Source of the DNA: Halomonas alkalisoli
Lineage (GTDB): Bacteria; Pseudomonadota; Gammaproteobacteria; Pseudomonadales; Halomonadaceae
DNA length: 64,000 nucleotides
NCBI RefSeq assembly: GCF_021412585.1
Contig: NZ_JAKCMI010000046.1
Coordinates: 49,654-113,653 of the forward strand
Reading direction: 5' to 3'
The notes under the pieces were generated by a model. The model made no database searches. It was not told the DNA's origin and worked only from the letters and a program-made list of their open reading frames with translations. The translations under genes and the position numbers were made by a program. Below are positions 1 through 7,781 of the stretch, in pieces (position 1 is the stretch's first letter; each line of letters opens with the position of its first letter).

Positions 1-1116
1 GGGGTCGTCCCAGTTGGCGTGGGCCAGGCTGCCGGCCATCAGTACGGCCACGTAGAGCAGCGCCCCGGCCGTGGCGTAGGCCGGAATGGAGCCCGCCAGC
101 GGTGCGAAGAACAGGCTGATCAGGAACAGCACCGCCACGACCACGGCGGTGAGCCCGGTGCGTCCGCCGGAAGCGATGCCTGCCGTGGATTCAATGTAGC
201 TGGTGGTGGTCGAGGTGCCCAGTGCGGCACCGGCCATGGAGGCCCCGCTGTCGGCCATCATGGCGCGCCCGAGCCGGGGCAGCTTGCCGTCCTTGTCCAG
301 CAGGCCACCACGGTGCGCCACGCCCACCAGGGTGCCAGAGGTATCGAACAGGTCGACGAACAGGAAGGCAAAGATCACGCTGAGCATGGCGATATCCAGC
401 GCGCCCATCAGGTCCATGGCCATGAAGGTCGGTGCAATGGAGGGCGGCATGGACATCATCCCGCCGTACTCGTTATGCCCCAGCACGATCGCCAGCACGG
501 TAATGCCCAGGATACCGATCATCACGGCGCCGGTGACCTTCAGGTAGGCCATGGCGGTGATGACGAAGAAGCCCAGCAGCGCATAGATGGCCGCCGGCTC
601 GGAGAGATCGCCCAGTGCCACGTAGGTCGCCGGATTGGAGACCACGATGCCGGCATTCTTCAGCGCGATCATCGCCAGGAACAGGCCGATACCGGCGGCG
701 ATACCCAGTCGCAGCGAGAGCGGTATGGAATTGATGATCCACTCGCGGATCTTGAAGATACTGAGCAGGAAGAAACAGAAGCCGGAGAAGAACACGGCAC
801 CCAGTGCCGCTTCCCAGGTGTAGCCCATGCCCAGCACCACGCCATAGGTAAAGAAGGCGTTGAGCCCCATGCCGGGCGCCTGGGCGATGGGATAGTTGGC
901 CCAGAGCCCCATGATGAGACAGCCAACGGCCGCCGCCAGGCAGGTCGCCACGAAGACGGCGCCGTAGTCCATGCCGGCTTCGGAGAGGATGCTGGGGTTG
1001 ACGAAGATGATGTAGGCCATGGTCAGGAAGGTGGTGATCCCGGCAATGACCTCGGTCTTCACGCTGGTATTGTGCTCTGTCAGCTTGAAGTGGTTATCGA
1101 TCATTTTTTTCAGCAT
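1..1116 (-). CDS. NCS2/AzgA-family purine permease (3' end outside window)
   Basis: Inner-membrane nucleobase:cation symporter, probably for adenine, guanine or hypoxanthine. The 372 visible codons read without a stop to the window edge, so the C-terminus is missing. The N-terminus begins MLKKMIDNHFKLTEHNTSVK and is followed by hydrophobic segments with AzgA/PbuG-type stretches such as ITTFLTMAYIIFVNP, NYPIAQAPGMGLNAFF, FLFVDLFDTSGTLVGV and LGTSTTTSYIESTAGI; the last two are typical substrate and cation site regions of this family. The start at 1116 has an AGGA about 9 bases upstream; an in-frame ATG four codons later is possible. It is transcribed alone or after riboflavin synthase. I see no purine riboswitch upstream. 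The family is certain, the exact substrate is not. Confidence 0.9.
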   Translation of the reverse strand, partial: MLKKMIDNHFKLTEHNTSVKTEVIAGITTFLTMAYIIFVNPSILSEAGMDYGAVFVATCLAAAVGCLIMGLWANYPIAQAPGMGLNAFFTYGVVLGMGYTWEAALGAVFFSGFCFFLLSIFKIREWIINSIPLSLRLGIAAGIGLFLAMIALKNAGIVVSNPATYVALGDLSEPAAIYALLGFFVITAMAYLKVTGAVMIGILGITVLAIVLGHNEYGGMMSMPPSIAPTFMAMDLMGALDIAMLSVIFAFLFVDLFDTSGTLVGVAHRGGLLDKDGKLPRLGRAMMADSGASMAGAALGTSTTTSYIESTAGIASGGRTGLTAVVVAVLFLISLFFAPLAGSIPAYATAGALLYVAVLMAGSLAHANWDDP

Positions 1117-1272
1117 TGGAGGCATTCCTGCGCACTTGTTCTGGTTATCGTCCAGGGGGAGCGAGAAAAGCGGCACATGGTACCCAAAGGAGACCTGTGA
1201 TGCGAGGTGATCCTTGCATCGACAATGCGGCACGGTTCGGTCTGCGCTTTTCTTCGCTTCGCTCTTCTCTTT

Positions 1273-1347
1273 TTAAGCAAACGCCAAGCCAAGTGCCAGC
1301 CAGGCCGCCAACGGAAACTTGACGAAACGGTCAATAGAGCGCGCCAT
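1273..1347 (-). CDS. possible 24-residue hydrophobic peptide overlapping ribE stop
   Basis: A short frame starts with the last base of the ribE stop codon (TGATG overlap) and reads MARSIDRFVK then PLAAWLALGLAFA, a basic head and a short hydrophobic tail. The overlapping stop-start suggests translational coupling. No Shine-Dalgarno independent of the ribE end is seen and I know of no homologue. It may be chance. Confidence 0.22.
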   Translation of the reverse strand: MARSIDRFVKFPLAAWLALGLAFA

Positions 1348-1976
1348 CAGGGTTCGCGGGCGGCCAGCACGCGCTCCACGGTTTCCACGATGGCCTGTGT
1401 CTGGGGGTCGATTTCGATATTCACCCGGTCCCCGGGCACCCGATCCACCAGAATGGTGCGTGCCAGCGTCTCGGGAATCAGATCGACGCAGAACCGTGGC
1501 CCATGATCGACGTTGGCAGCCCTCACCTCGCCGATGGTCAGGCTGATGCCATCCACACCGATATAGCCCTTGGCGAAGAGGAAGCGGCCCAGCGCATGGG
1601 GAACCTCGAACCAGAGCCGACGATTGTTGGGGGCCTCATCCAGTTCCACCAGCTCGGCCATGGCCATGACATGGCCGGACATGGCATGGCCGCCGATCTC
1701 GTCACCGAAGCGGGCCGCGCGCTCGATATTGATCCGGTCCCCTACCCCGAGTGCCCCCAGGTTGGTCACCTTCAGTGTCTCGCGCATCAGATCGAACCGG
1801 ACCTGCTCGCCCTCAATGGCCGTGACGGTCAGGCAGACACCGTTGTGTGCGACGGAGGCACCGGGCTCCAGCCCTTGGCGCAGCTCATCGGAGAGAGCCA
1901 CGACATGGGTGCGGAAGGCCTCCGCCTCCTCGATCGCCACGATTTCCGCCGTTCCCTGAACGATACCTGTGAACAT
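1347..1976 (-). CDS. ribE: riboflavin synthase, alpha chain
   Basis: Catalyses dismutation of two 6,7-dimethyl-8-ribityllumazine molecules to riboflavin, the last step of vitamin B2 synthesis, in the cytosol. The protein is 209 residues, close to the usual 210-215, and starts with the invariant MFTGIVQG. It has the two tandem lumazine-binding halves: the first contains VAHNGVCLTV and the second contains GYIGVDGISLTI. The longer frame extending upstream is not used; the ATG at 1976 has GAGGAAA at the right distance. A short inverted repeat (1994-2007) lies just upstream of the ribosome binding site. No FMN riboswitch consensus is recognisable in the leader. It stands apart from other rib genes here. 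Confidence 0.96.
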   Translation of the reverse strand: MFTGIVQGTAEIVAIEEAEAFRTHVVALSDELRQGLEPGASVAHNGVCLTVTAIEGEQVRFDLMRETLKVTNLGALGVGDRINIERAARFGDEIGGHAMSGHVMAMAELVELDEAPNNRRLWFEVPHALGRFLFAKGYIGVDGISLTIGEVRAANVDHGPRFCVDLIPETLARTILVDRVPGDRVNIEIDPQTQAIVETVERVLAAREP

Positions 1977-2167
1977 GGAGTTTCCTCGTGCAGCTCCCGA
2001 GCGGGAGGTTGAGATAGGGCTGGCAGTGTAGAAAGTCGCGGGTCCCACGTCCATCGCACCATGGCCATGCGCCGGGACTGCCACCATAAAAAGGCAGACC
2101 AATTCGCCACCTTCCAGCATATTTTACTGCCGTATTACAGGTCACCGCACAAGAAACACCGCCTCGA

Positions 2168-2196
2168 TTGACAGCTTACGTCTTTGGTCGTAGCAT
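2168..2196 (+). promoter_or_regulatory. sigma-70 promoter of the metNIQ leader RNA
   Basis: TTGACA at 2168-2173, a 17-base spacer, and TAGCAT at 2191-2196. Predicted transcription start is about 2202-2205. It drives the structured leader that ends in the terminator at 2313-2341. Confidence 0.65.
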
Positions 2197-2203
2197 TGGC
2201 CGT

Positions 2204-2341
2204 CACATTTAAAGGCGCCGATTTGTACCCGGATTGCGGGCGCCCATGTCGAAAGTGCTTACGAGCGCTCTTCGACGTGAAGTGCAGCTAAAAGGGTGTG
2301 TCCAGCGTTGATGGCCACCCGTCAGGGTGGCCTTTTTTTTT
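2204..2341 (+). ncRNA. structured leader or small RNA upstream of metN
   Basis: About 138 nucleotides run from a strong promoter to a strong intrinsic terminator with no open frame of note. The stems visible are: GGCGCC (2214-2219) pairing with GGCGCC (2239-2244); a 15-bp hairpin with one bulged C, formed by 2245-2259 and 2264-2279 around a TACG tetraloop; and the terminator hairpin. The metN start codon is only 50 bases further on. This organisation fits either a transcription-attenuating leader of the methionine importer or a free-standing small RNA. I do not recognise any published SAM riboswitch consensus in it. A TTGACA at 2340-2345 could give metN a weak promoter of its own. Confidence 0.5.
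2313..2341 (+). terminator. intrinsic terminator before metN
   Basis: Perfect 8-bp stem GGCCACCC / GGGTGGCC with a GTCA loop, followed by nine T residues. It lies between the leader promoter and metN, so expression of metN from that promoter requires read-through. Confidence 0.85.
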
Positions 2342-2391
2342 GACACCCACTGCTCGCCCCGCAATGAAACGGCCTGCTCAGTGGAAGCCAG

Positions 2392-3465
2392 ATGATCACT
2401 TTACGCAACGTCTCCAAGACCTACCATATCAAGGGCGGCCACAAGGACGGCGCTCGAGGCCACGTCAAGGTCGTCGAGGCCCTGAAGAACGCCGACCTCC
2501 ATGTGCCCCAGGGCAGCATTCACGGCGTGATCGGCCTTTCCGGGGCCGGCAAGTCGACCCTGATCCGCTGCGTCAACCTGCTCGAGCGCCCCACCAGTGG
2601 CAGCGTGACGGTGGACGGCCAGGAGATGACCCGCCTCTCCTCCTCGGCCCTGAACCAGGCTCGCCACCGTATCGGCATGATCTTTCAGCATTTCAACCTG
2701 CTGACCACGCGCAACGTATTCGACAACGTCGCCCTGCCCCTGGAACTGATGGGCATGAAGCGCACCGCCATCCGCGAGCGCGTGATGCCCCTGCTCGAAC
2801 TCACCGGGCTGACGGACAAGATCAGCCAGTATCCCGCCCAGCTCTCCGGCGGCCAGAAGCAGCGTGTCGCCATCGCCAGGGCACTGGCCAGCGAGCCGCG
2901 GGTCTTGCTGTGTGACGAAGCGACCTCCGCCCTCGACCCCCAGACCACGGGCTCGATCCTTGAGCTGCTGCGCGATATCAATCAGAAACTGGGCCTGACC
3001 ATCCTGCTGATCACCCACGAGATGGAAGTCGTGAAATCGATCTGCCACCGGGTCAGCCTGATTTCCGGCGGCGAGCTGGTGGAGGAAGCCGATGTCGGCG
3101 ACTTCTTCACCGCCCCGGGCACGCAGCTGGGCCGCGAGTTCCTCAACGATTTCCTGCAGCTGGAACCCCCCAAGGGGCTGGTCGAACGCCTGCAAGCCGA
3201 GCCCGGCGAGCATACCCACCCGGTGGTGCGCCTGGCGTTCTCCGGCGATGCCGTCTCCACCCCGCTGATCTCTCGACTGGCACGGGACTGCGAGGTCGAT
3301 GTCAGCATTCTCCAGGCCAAGGTGGAATCGATCCAGGAGCGCACCCTGGGCCTGATGATCGCCGAGCTGCTGGGGCCGGCCGAAAAGACGCGCCAGGCCA
3401 TCGACTATCTCGAATCCCATGATCTTCACGTGGAGGTGCTTGGCCATGTCCAGCGCGATGATTGA
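2392..3465 (+). CDS. metN: methionine ABC importer, ATP-binding subunit
   Basis: Cytoplasmic ATPase that powers MetI-MetQ uptake of D/L-methionine. It has 357 residues. Walker A GLSGAGKST is at about 48-56, the signature LSGGQKQRVAIARAL near 155-170, then Walker B VLLCDEATSALD. The C-terminal ~100 residues form the NIL (ferredoxin-like) domain that in E. coli MetN binds methionine and inhibits transport. Start at 2392 has GGAA about 8 bases upstream; the longer overlapping frame from 2298 is a different frame and not coding. First gene of metNIQ; its 3' end overlaps metI by 20 bases. Probably regulated by the leader at 2204-2341. Confidence 0.96.
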   Translation: MITLRNVSKTYHIKGGHKDGARGHVKVVEALKNADLHVPQGSIHGVIGLSGAGKSTLIRCVNLLERPTSGSVTVDGQEMTRLSSSALNQARHRIGMIFQHFNLLTTRNVFDNVALPLELMGMKRTAIRERVMPLLELTGLTDKISQYPAQLSGGQKQRVAIARALASEPRVLLCDEATSALDPQTTGSILELLRDINQKLGLTILLITHEMEVVKSICHRVSLISGGELVEEADVGDFFTAPGTQLGREFLNDFLQLEPPKGLVERLQAEPGEHTHPVVRLAFSGDAVSTPLISRLARDCEVDVSILQAKVESIQERTLGLMIAELLGPAEKTRQAIDYLESHDLHVEVLGHVQRDD

Positions 3466-4099
3466 CCTCATCATCAAGGCCACCCTGGATACACTCTATA
3501 TGGTGGGTGTCTCCGGCATCCTCGCGGCGCTTCTCGGCGTACCGCTTGGGGTGATGCTGTACGTCACGCGGCCGCGTCAGATACTCGCCCGCCCTGCCCT
3601 GAACCAGGCGCTGGGCATGGTAACCAACATTGGCCGCTCCATCCCTTTCATCATCCTGATGGTGGCCATCATCCCCTTCACCCGCATGGTGGTCGGCACC
3701 TCCATCGGCACCAATGCCGCCATCGTGCCGCTGACCATCGCCGCCATACCCTTCGTGGCCAGGCTGGTGGAAGGCGCACTCAACGAGATACCGCCGGGCC
3801 TGGTCGAGGCCGCCCAGTCCATGGGCGCCACGCCGGGGCAGATCATCACCAAGGTGCTACTGCCCGAGGCCCGCGGCGGTATCATCACCGGCCTGACGAT
3901 CACCGTCGTGACCCTGGTGAGCTACTCGGCCATGGCCGGCGCCGTGGGCGGCGGCGGCCTGGGCGACCTGGGCATTCGGTACGGCTACAACCGCTTCAAC
4001 CCCACCGTCATGCTGATCACCGTGGCGATCCTGGTGGTGATGGTCCAGGGCTTCCAGAGCCTGGGCGACTACCTGGTACGCAAGAGCGATCGCAAGTAA
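3446..4099 (+). CDS. metI: methionine ABC importer, permease subunit
   Basis: Inner-membrane channel of the methionine importer, acting as a dimer. I chose the ATG at 3446 (MSSAMIDLIIKATLDTL) because GGAGG lies 9 bases upstream and the resulting 217 residues match the E. coli protein length; an in-frame ATG at 3419 lacks this support. About five membrane segments are visible, with the EAA coupling loop EAAQSMGATPGQIITKVLLP that contacts MetN. Overlaps the end of metN by 20 bases, so translation is likely coupled. Confidence 0.95.
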   Translation: MSSAMIDLIIKATLDTLYMVGVSGILAALLGVPLGVMLYVTRPRQILARPALNQALGMVTNIGRSIPFIILMVAIIPFTRMVVGTSIGTNAAIVPLTIAAIPFVARLVEGALNEIPPGLVEAAQSMGATPGQIITKVLLPEARGGIITGLTITVVTLVSYSAMAGAVGGGGLGDLGIRYGYNRFNPTVMLITVAILVVMVQGFQSLGDYLVRKSDRK

Positions 4100-4126
4100 G
4101 AGAAGTCCCTTAAAAGGAGAGGTTAT

Positions 4127-4942
4127 ATGCAAGTCACCCTGACCCGCCTGCTCGGCGCCGCGACCCTGGCCGGCGCCACCCTGCTCGCCGGCTGCGGCGG
4201 AGACGACGCCGACACCGAGACACGCTCGATCAAGGTCGGCACCATGTCCGGTCCCGAATCCGAGGTGATGGAAGTGGCCGTCCAGATAGCCCGCGAGCGC
4301 TACGACCTCGAGGTGGAGATCATCGAGTTTACCGACTATGTATCGCCCAACTCGGCCCTGGCCGACGGCAGCCTCGATGCCAATGCCTTCCAGCACGAGC
4401 CCTACCTGCAGGGCATGGTGGATGATCGTGGCTATGACCTGACGGTTGCCGGCTACACCTTCGTCTATCCCATCGGCGCCTATTCGGAGAAGCACACCGA
4501 TATCGAAGACCTGCCGGAGCGGGCCATCATCGCCCTGCCCAACGACCCCACCAACGGTGGACGTGCGATGATCCTGATGCACAACGCCGGCCTGATCGAA
4601 CTTGACGATCCGGCAAACCTGGAGGCGACGCCGGTCAACGTGATCGACAACCCGAGCGACTTCCGTTTCCGCGAGATCGAAGCCGCCCAGTTGCCGCGGG
4701 TACTGCCCGACGTGGACCTGGCCTTCATCAACAACACCTTCGCCCAGCCCGCCGGCCTGCACCTGGATGACGCCCTGCTCAGGGAGGGGCCCGAGTCGCC
4801 CTACGTCAACCTGATCGCCGTGCGCAGCGGTGACGAGGAGCGCGAGGAGATCCAGCAGCTGGTATCGGCCTACCAGAGCGACGAAGTCGCCGCCAAGGCA
4901 CTGGAGCTGTTCGACGGTGGCGCGGTGCCCGGTTGGCAGTAA
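4127..4942 (+). CDS. metQ: methionine-binding lipoprotein
   Basis: Periplasmic substrate-binding lipoprotein (NlpA family) of the methionine importer, 271 residues, the same as E. coli MetQ. The signal peptide ends in the lipobox LLAGC with Cys23 as lipidation site. Family stretches include IKVGTMSGPESEVMEVA, DANAFQHEPYLQ, IALPNDPTNGGRAMILM and DLAFINNTFA. AGGAG is 7 bases before the start. Last gene of metNIQ; a hairpin follows at 4985-5011. Confidence 0.95.
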   Translation: MQVTLTRLLGAATLAGATLLAGCGGDDADTETRSIKVGTMSGPESEVMEVAVQIARERYDLEVEIIEFTDYVSPNSALADGSLDANAFQHEPYLQGMVDDRGYDLTVAGYTFVYPIGAYSEKHTDIEDLPERAIIALPNDPTNGGRAMILMHNAGLIELDDPANLEATPVNVIDNPSDFRFREIEAAQLPRVLPDVDLAFINNTFAQPAGLHLDDALLREGPESPYVNLIAVRSGDEEREEIQQLVSAYQSDEVAAKALELFDGGAVPGWQ

Positions 4943-4984
4943 CGGAAACACGCCTCCTATCGGATATTCAACTGACCAGTATCC

Positions 4985-5011
4985 ACGGAGCCGGCCTTGC
5001 GCCGGCTCCGT
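4985..5011 (+). terminator. stem-loop after metQ
   Basis: Perfect 11-bp stem (ACGGAGCCGGC / GCCGGCTCCGT) with a CTTGC loop. There is no T tract, so it may be a weak terminator or an RNA-stabilising 3' end rather than a full stop; msrC begins 31 bases later. Confidence 0.5.
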
Positions 5012-5041
5012 CAATTCCAGGCATGGTATCCAGGAGCCAAG

Positions 5042-5500
5042 ATGACGCCCGACTACCCCCTCCTCGCCCGCCAGCTAGAAGCCCTCCTCGACAGCCGTGA
5101 CTGGCTAACCAACAGCGCCCAGACCTGCGCGTTCATCATGCAGGAAGTACCGGAGCTCAACTGGGCCGGTTTCTACCTGCAGCGCAAGCCCGAGCTGCTG
5201 ACCCTCGGCCCCTTCCAGGGGAAGCCGGCCTGCAACCCCATTCCCTTCGACAAGGGAGTTTGCGGTGCTGCCGCCCGCACGCAACAGACCCAGCGCATCG
5301 ACGACGTTCACGCCATTGCCAACCACATCGCCTGCGACGCCGCCTCCCGCTCCGAATTGGTCGTGCCTATCATGACCAGGGACCGCCTATGGGGCGTTCT
5401 TGATCTGGACAGCCCTCGACGCGCCCGCTTCAACACCACCGACCAGGCGGGCATCGAAGCCTTGGTTGCGGTGTTCATGGCGCGCAGCGACCTGGAGTGA
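5042..5500 (+). CDS. msrC: free methionine-(R)-sulfoxide reductase (GAF domain)
   Basis: Reduces free methionine-R-sulfoxide in the cytosol using cysteine chemistry and thioredoxin. It is a 152-residue single GAF domain of the YebR/fRMsr family. The three functional cysteines are present at 64, 74 and 98; their spacing (10 and 24) equals that of E. coli Cys84, Cys94 and Cys118. Start at 5042 (MTPDYPLLARQ) has AGGAG 8 bases upstream; the longer frame from 4997 is rejected. Lies directly after metNIQ on the same strand, suggesting a link between methionine uptake and repair of oxidised methionine, although the hairpin between them may separate the transcripts. Confidence 0.93.
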   Translation: MTPDYPLLARQLEALLDSRDWLTNSAQTCAFIMQEVPELNWAGFYLQRKPELLTLGPFQGKPACNPIPFDKGVCGAAARTQQTQRIDDVHAIANHIACDAASRSELVVPIMTRDRLWGVLDLDSPRRARFNTTDQAGIEALVAVFMARSDLE

Positions 5501-5530
5501 CCCCAGGGACAGCGACGGCAGCTACCACTT

Positions 5531-5817
5531 TGTAGGAGTATCTTCGATCCGGTCCGACGCATCGGCGACTGGAGGCCGAAGGACTCCCAGCGGTATTGCC
5601 AATGGTCGCAGCTATTGCCAGCGCGGCAGCCTCCACCGGGCGCCTGGCGGCGCCAGTCGCGATGGGAACCAGCGCTCCAACAGCGAAACTCTCCACCGAC
5701 GTTGCCACACCGCTGTCGGAGCATCTTTAGATCGCGACTGGAGGCCGAAGGACTCCCGGCGGTGTTGCCGAGGCTGGCGACACCGCCAACGCAGCGGCCT
5801 CCGCCAGGCGCCTGCTG
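5531..5817. repeat. REP-type composite repeat, cluster A (two modules)
   Basis: Two copies of a paired module: a TGTAGGAG-headed hairpin leading into TCGCGACTGGAGGCC, then a spacer, then an inverted element containing GGCGCCTGGCGGCGCC and AGTCGCGAT. The GTAG head plus hairpin is the form of REP sequences known from Pseudomonas. The same module recurs at 19741-20252 (inverted) and 50580-50860. No protein-coding frame is supported here. Confidence 0.8.
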
Positions 5818-5881
5818 AGCCTTATGCGTAATCAGGAAAGCAAAACGCCCCGCAGCAGGGCCGCGAGGCGTTTCGGGAATC

Positions 5882-5958
5882 TGGTAGGACCAGGCGGATT
5901 TGAACCGCCGACCTCCACGATGTCAACGTGGCGCTCTAACCAACTGAGCTATGGTCCT
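5882..5958 (-). tRNA. tRNA-Val (anticodon GAC), copy 1
   Basis: 77 nt with encoded CCA. Acceptor AGGACCA pairs with TGGTCCT; anticodon stem CCACG / CGTGG encloses loop TTGACAT, giving anticodon GAC; T-arm GGCGG-TTCAAAT-CCGCC. Identical to the copy at 5996-6072 and separated from it by 37 bases, so probably one precursor transcript. Confidence 0.96.
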
Positions 5959-5995
5959 GTAGGAGTTCATTACCGTGATGCGCGGGCCGGAATGC

Positions 5996-6072
5996 TGGTA
6001 GGACCAGGCGGATTTGAACCGCCGACCTCCACGATGTCAACGTGGCGCTCTAACCAACTGAGCTATGGTCCT
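5996..6072 (-). tRNA. tRNA-Val (anticodon GAC), copy 2
   Basis: Same 77-nt cloverleaf as copy 1, with encoded CCA and loop TTGACAT (GAC reads GUC and GUU). It is the upstream copy of the pair on the minus strand. Confidence 0.96.
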
Positions 6073-6144
6073 GCATCCCGCGGGCGACAAAGCGCCTCGG
6101 CAACGGATGCATATCTTACCGATATCGCTGAAGTTTGCAAGCTT

Positions 6145-7632
6145 TCAGGGCACGCTTTTCACGCGTTCCACCGCGGCCAACCAACCCTGGTAGAGCCGCT
6201 CCCGCTCCGCCTCCGGCATTTGCGGCAAAAAGCTCTTTTCGCAACGCCATAGCGCGGCGATTTCATCCAGATCCCGATACCAGCCGAGATGCAGGCCGGC
6301 CATGTAGGCCGCACCAAGTGCCGTGGTCTCGAGCACCGTCGGCCGGTCGACCTGCACGTCCAGCATGTCGGCCAGGAACTGGACCAGCCAGCCGTTCTTG
6401 ACCATGCCGCCATCCACGCGCAGCTTGCCCGGCGACGCCTCCATGTCGTCGCGCATGCAGGCCTGCAGGTCACGGGTCTGGTAGCAGACCGCCTGCAGGC
6501 CGGCGGCGACGATCTCGGCGATGCCGGTATCCCGGGTCAGGCCGAAGATCGCTCCGCGCGCCTTCGGATCCCAGTGCGGCGCCCCCAGGCCGGTAAAGGC
6601 CGGCACCAGGTAGACGCTGTGGCCATCCCGGGTCTCGCGGGCCAGCGACTCCGTCTCGGCGGCATTGTCGAACAGCTTCAGGCCGTCGCGCAGCCACTGG
6701 ACCGCGGCACCGGCCACGAAGATGCTTCCCTCCATGGCATAGGTCGGCTTGCCGGCAATACGATACGCCACCGTGGTCAGCAACCGATTACGCGAAACGG
6801 CGGCCTTGTCGCCGGTATTGACGATCATGAAGCACCCGGTGCCGTAGGTGCTCTTGCCCATGCCGGGCTCGAAGCAGGCCTGACCGACCAGGGCCGCCTG
6901 CTGATCCCCGACCACCCCGCCGATAGGCAGCGCCTCCCCCAGCAGGCTCGCCTCGGTATGGCCGAAATCCGCGCTGCTGTCGCGCACCTCGGGCAGCAGG
7001 GCTGAGGGAATATCGAACAGCGCCAGCAGGTCGTCGTCCCACTGCTGGGTATGGATATTGAACAGCATGGTCCGGGAGGCATTGGTGGCGTCGGTGGCGT
7101 GCACGCGCCCGCCGGTGAGCCGCCAGAGCAGGAAAGTGTCGACGGTGCCGAAGGCCAGCTCTCCCCGCTCGGCGCGCTCGCGGGCCCCCTCGATGTTGTC
7201 CAGCAGCCAGGCCAGCTTGGTCGCGGAAAAATAGGGATCGATGAGCAGTCCGGTTCGCGCCTGTACCAGGTCGGCATGGCCCCGATCCCGCAGGTTCTGG
7301 CAAGCGTCTGCCGTGCGCCGATCCTGCCAGACGATGGCGTTGTAGAGCGGCTCACCGGTTTGCCGATCCCAAAGCAGCGTGGTTTCACGCTGGTTGGTGA
7401 TGCCGATGCCGGCAATCCGGGAAGGTGACGCACCGCTCTTCTCGATGACCTCTCTGCACGTCGCCAGAACGGTGCCCCAGATTGCCTCGGGGTCATGCTC
7501 GACCCAGCCATCGTGGGGAAACTGCTGGGGAAACTCTTGCTGAGCCACATGCGCCACGTTGCCACTGCGCTCGAAGAGAATCGCGCGGGAGCTGGTGGTC
7601 CCCTGGTCGATGGCAAGCAGGTAGTCGGCCAT
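6145..7632 (-). CDS. glpK: glycerol kinase
   Basis: Phosphorylates glycerol to sn-glycerol 3-phosphate with ATP, trapping it in the cell. The 495 residues fit the FGGY kinase family (E. coli 502). The N-terminus MADYLLAIDQGTTSSRAILF carries the phosphate-1 motif; other blocks are GITNQRETTLLWD, GTGCFMIVNTG and the FGGY-like LRVDGGMVKNGWLVQFLAD. I chose the ATG at 7632 over the upstream in-frame ATG at 7671 because it matches the family start and has AGGA 8 bases upstream. A GlpR-type operator lies 18-37 bases upstream. Divergent from glpR. No glpF facilitator is adjacent. Confidence 0.97.
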   Translation of the reverse strand: MADYLLAIDQGTTSSRAILFERSGNVAHVAQQEFPQQFPHDGWVEHDPEAIWGTVLATCREVIEKSGASPSRIAGIGITNQRETTLLWDRQTGEPLYNAIVWQDRRTADACQNLRDRGHADLVQARTGLLIDPYFSATKLAWLLDNIEGARERAERGELAFGTVDTFLLWRLTGGRVHATDATNASRTMLFNIHTQQWDDDLLALFDIPSALLPEVRDSSADFGHTEASLLGEALPIGGVVGDQQAALVGQACFEPGMGKSTYGTGCFMIVNTGDKAAVSRNRLLTTVAYRIAGKPTYAMEGSIFVAGAAVQWLRDGLKLFDNAAETESLARETRDGHSVYLVPAFTGLGAPHWDPKARGAIFGLTRDTGIAEIVAAGLQAVCYQTRDLQACMRDDMEASPGKLRVDGGMVKNGWLVQFLADMLDVQVDRPTVLETTALGAAYMAGLHLGWYRDLDEIAALWRCEKSFLPQMPEAERERLYQGWLAAVERVKSVP

Positions 7633-7649
7633 GATATGTCCTGTCATTG

Positions 7650-7669
7650 TATGTTCGTTTATGATCACC
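7650..7669 (-). promoter_or_regulatory. GlpR-type operator upstream of glpK
   Basis: On the plus strand it begins TATGTTCGTTTATGATCA and matches the E. coli GlpR consensus WATGTTCGWTAWCGAACATW at about 15 of 20 positions. It sits in the glpK leader between glpK and glpR, where repressor binding could control glpK. Confidence 0.6.
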
Positions 7670-7781
7670 AAGGTTACTGCAGTGTGTTCGCATTGCTCTA
7701 CGACTTTCGACGCACTTCCCGACCGCCTCTGCCGCCAACCCAGCGAATAGCTTACAATCGTGGGATCGAAAGGGAGCCGAT

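Noticed and set aside
19..1200. 393-codon plus-strand open frame
   Set aside because: It is antisense to the purine permease frame, which has clear AzgA motifs. Its His/Gln/Gly-rich translation is a GC-composition artefact.
1977..2160. FMN riboswitch before ribE
   Set aside because: The conserved RFN element blocks are not present; only a short palindrome lies near the ribosome site.
2204..2341. SAM-I or other named methionine riboswitch
   Set aside because: The stems do not show any SAM-I, SAM-II or SAM-IV consensus I know, so only a generic structured leader or sRNA is claimed.
5824..6252. 142-codon frame with repeated GGFEPPTSTMSTW peptide
   Set aside because: The repeat is the translation of the two tRNA-Val genes read on the opposite strand, a well-known false gene.
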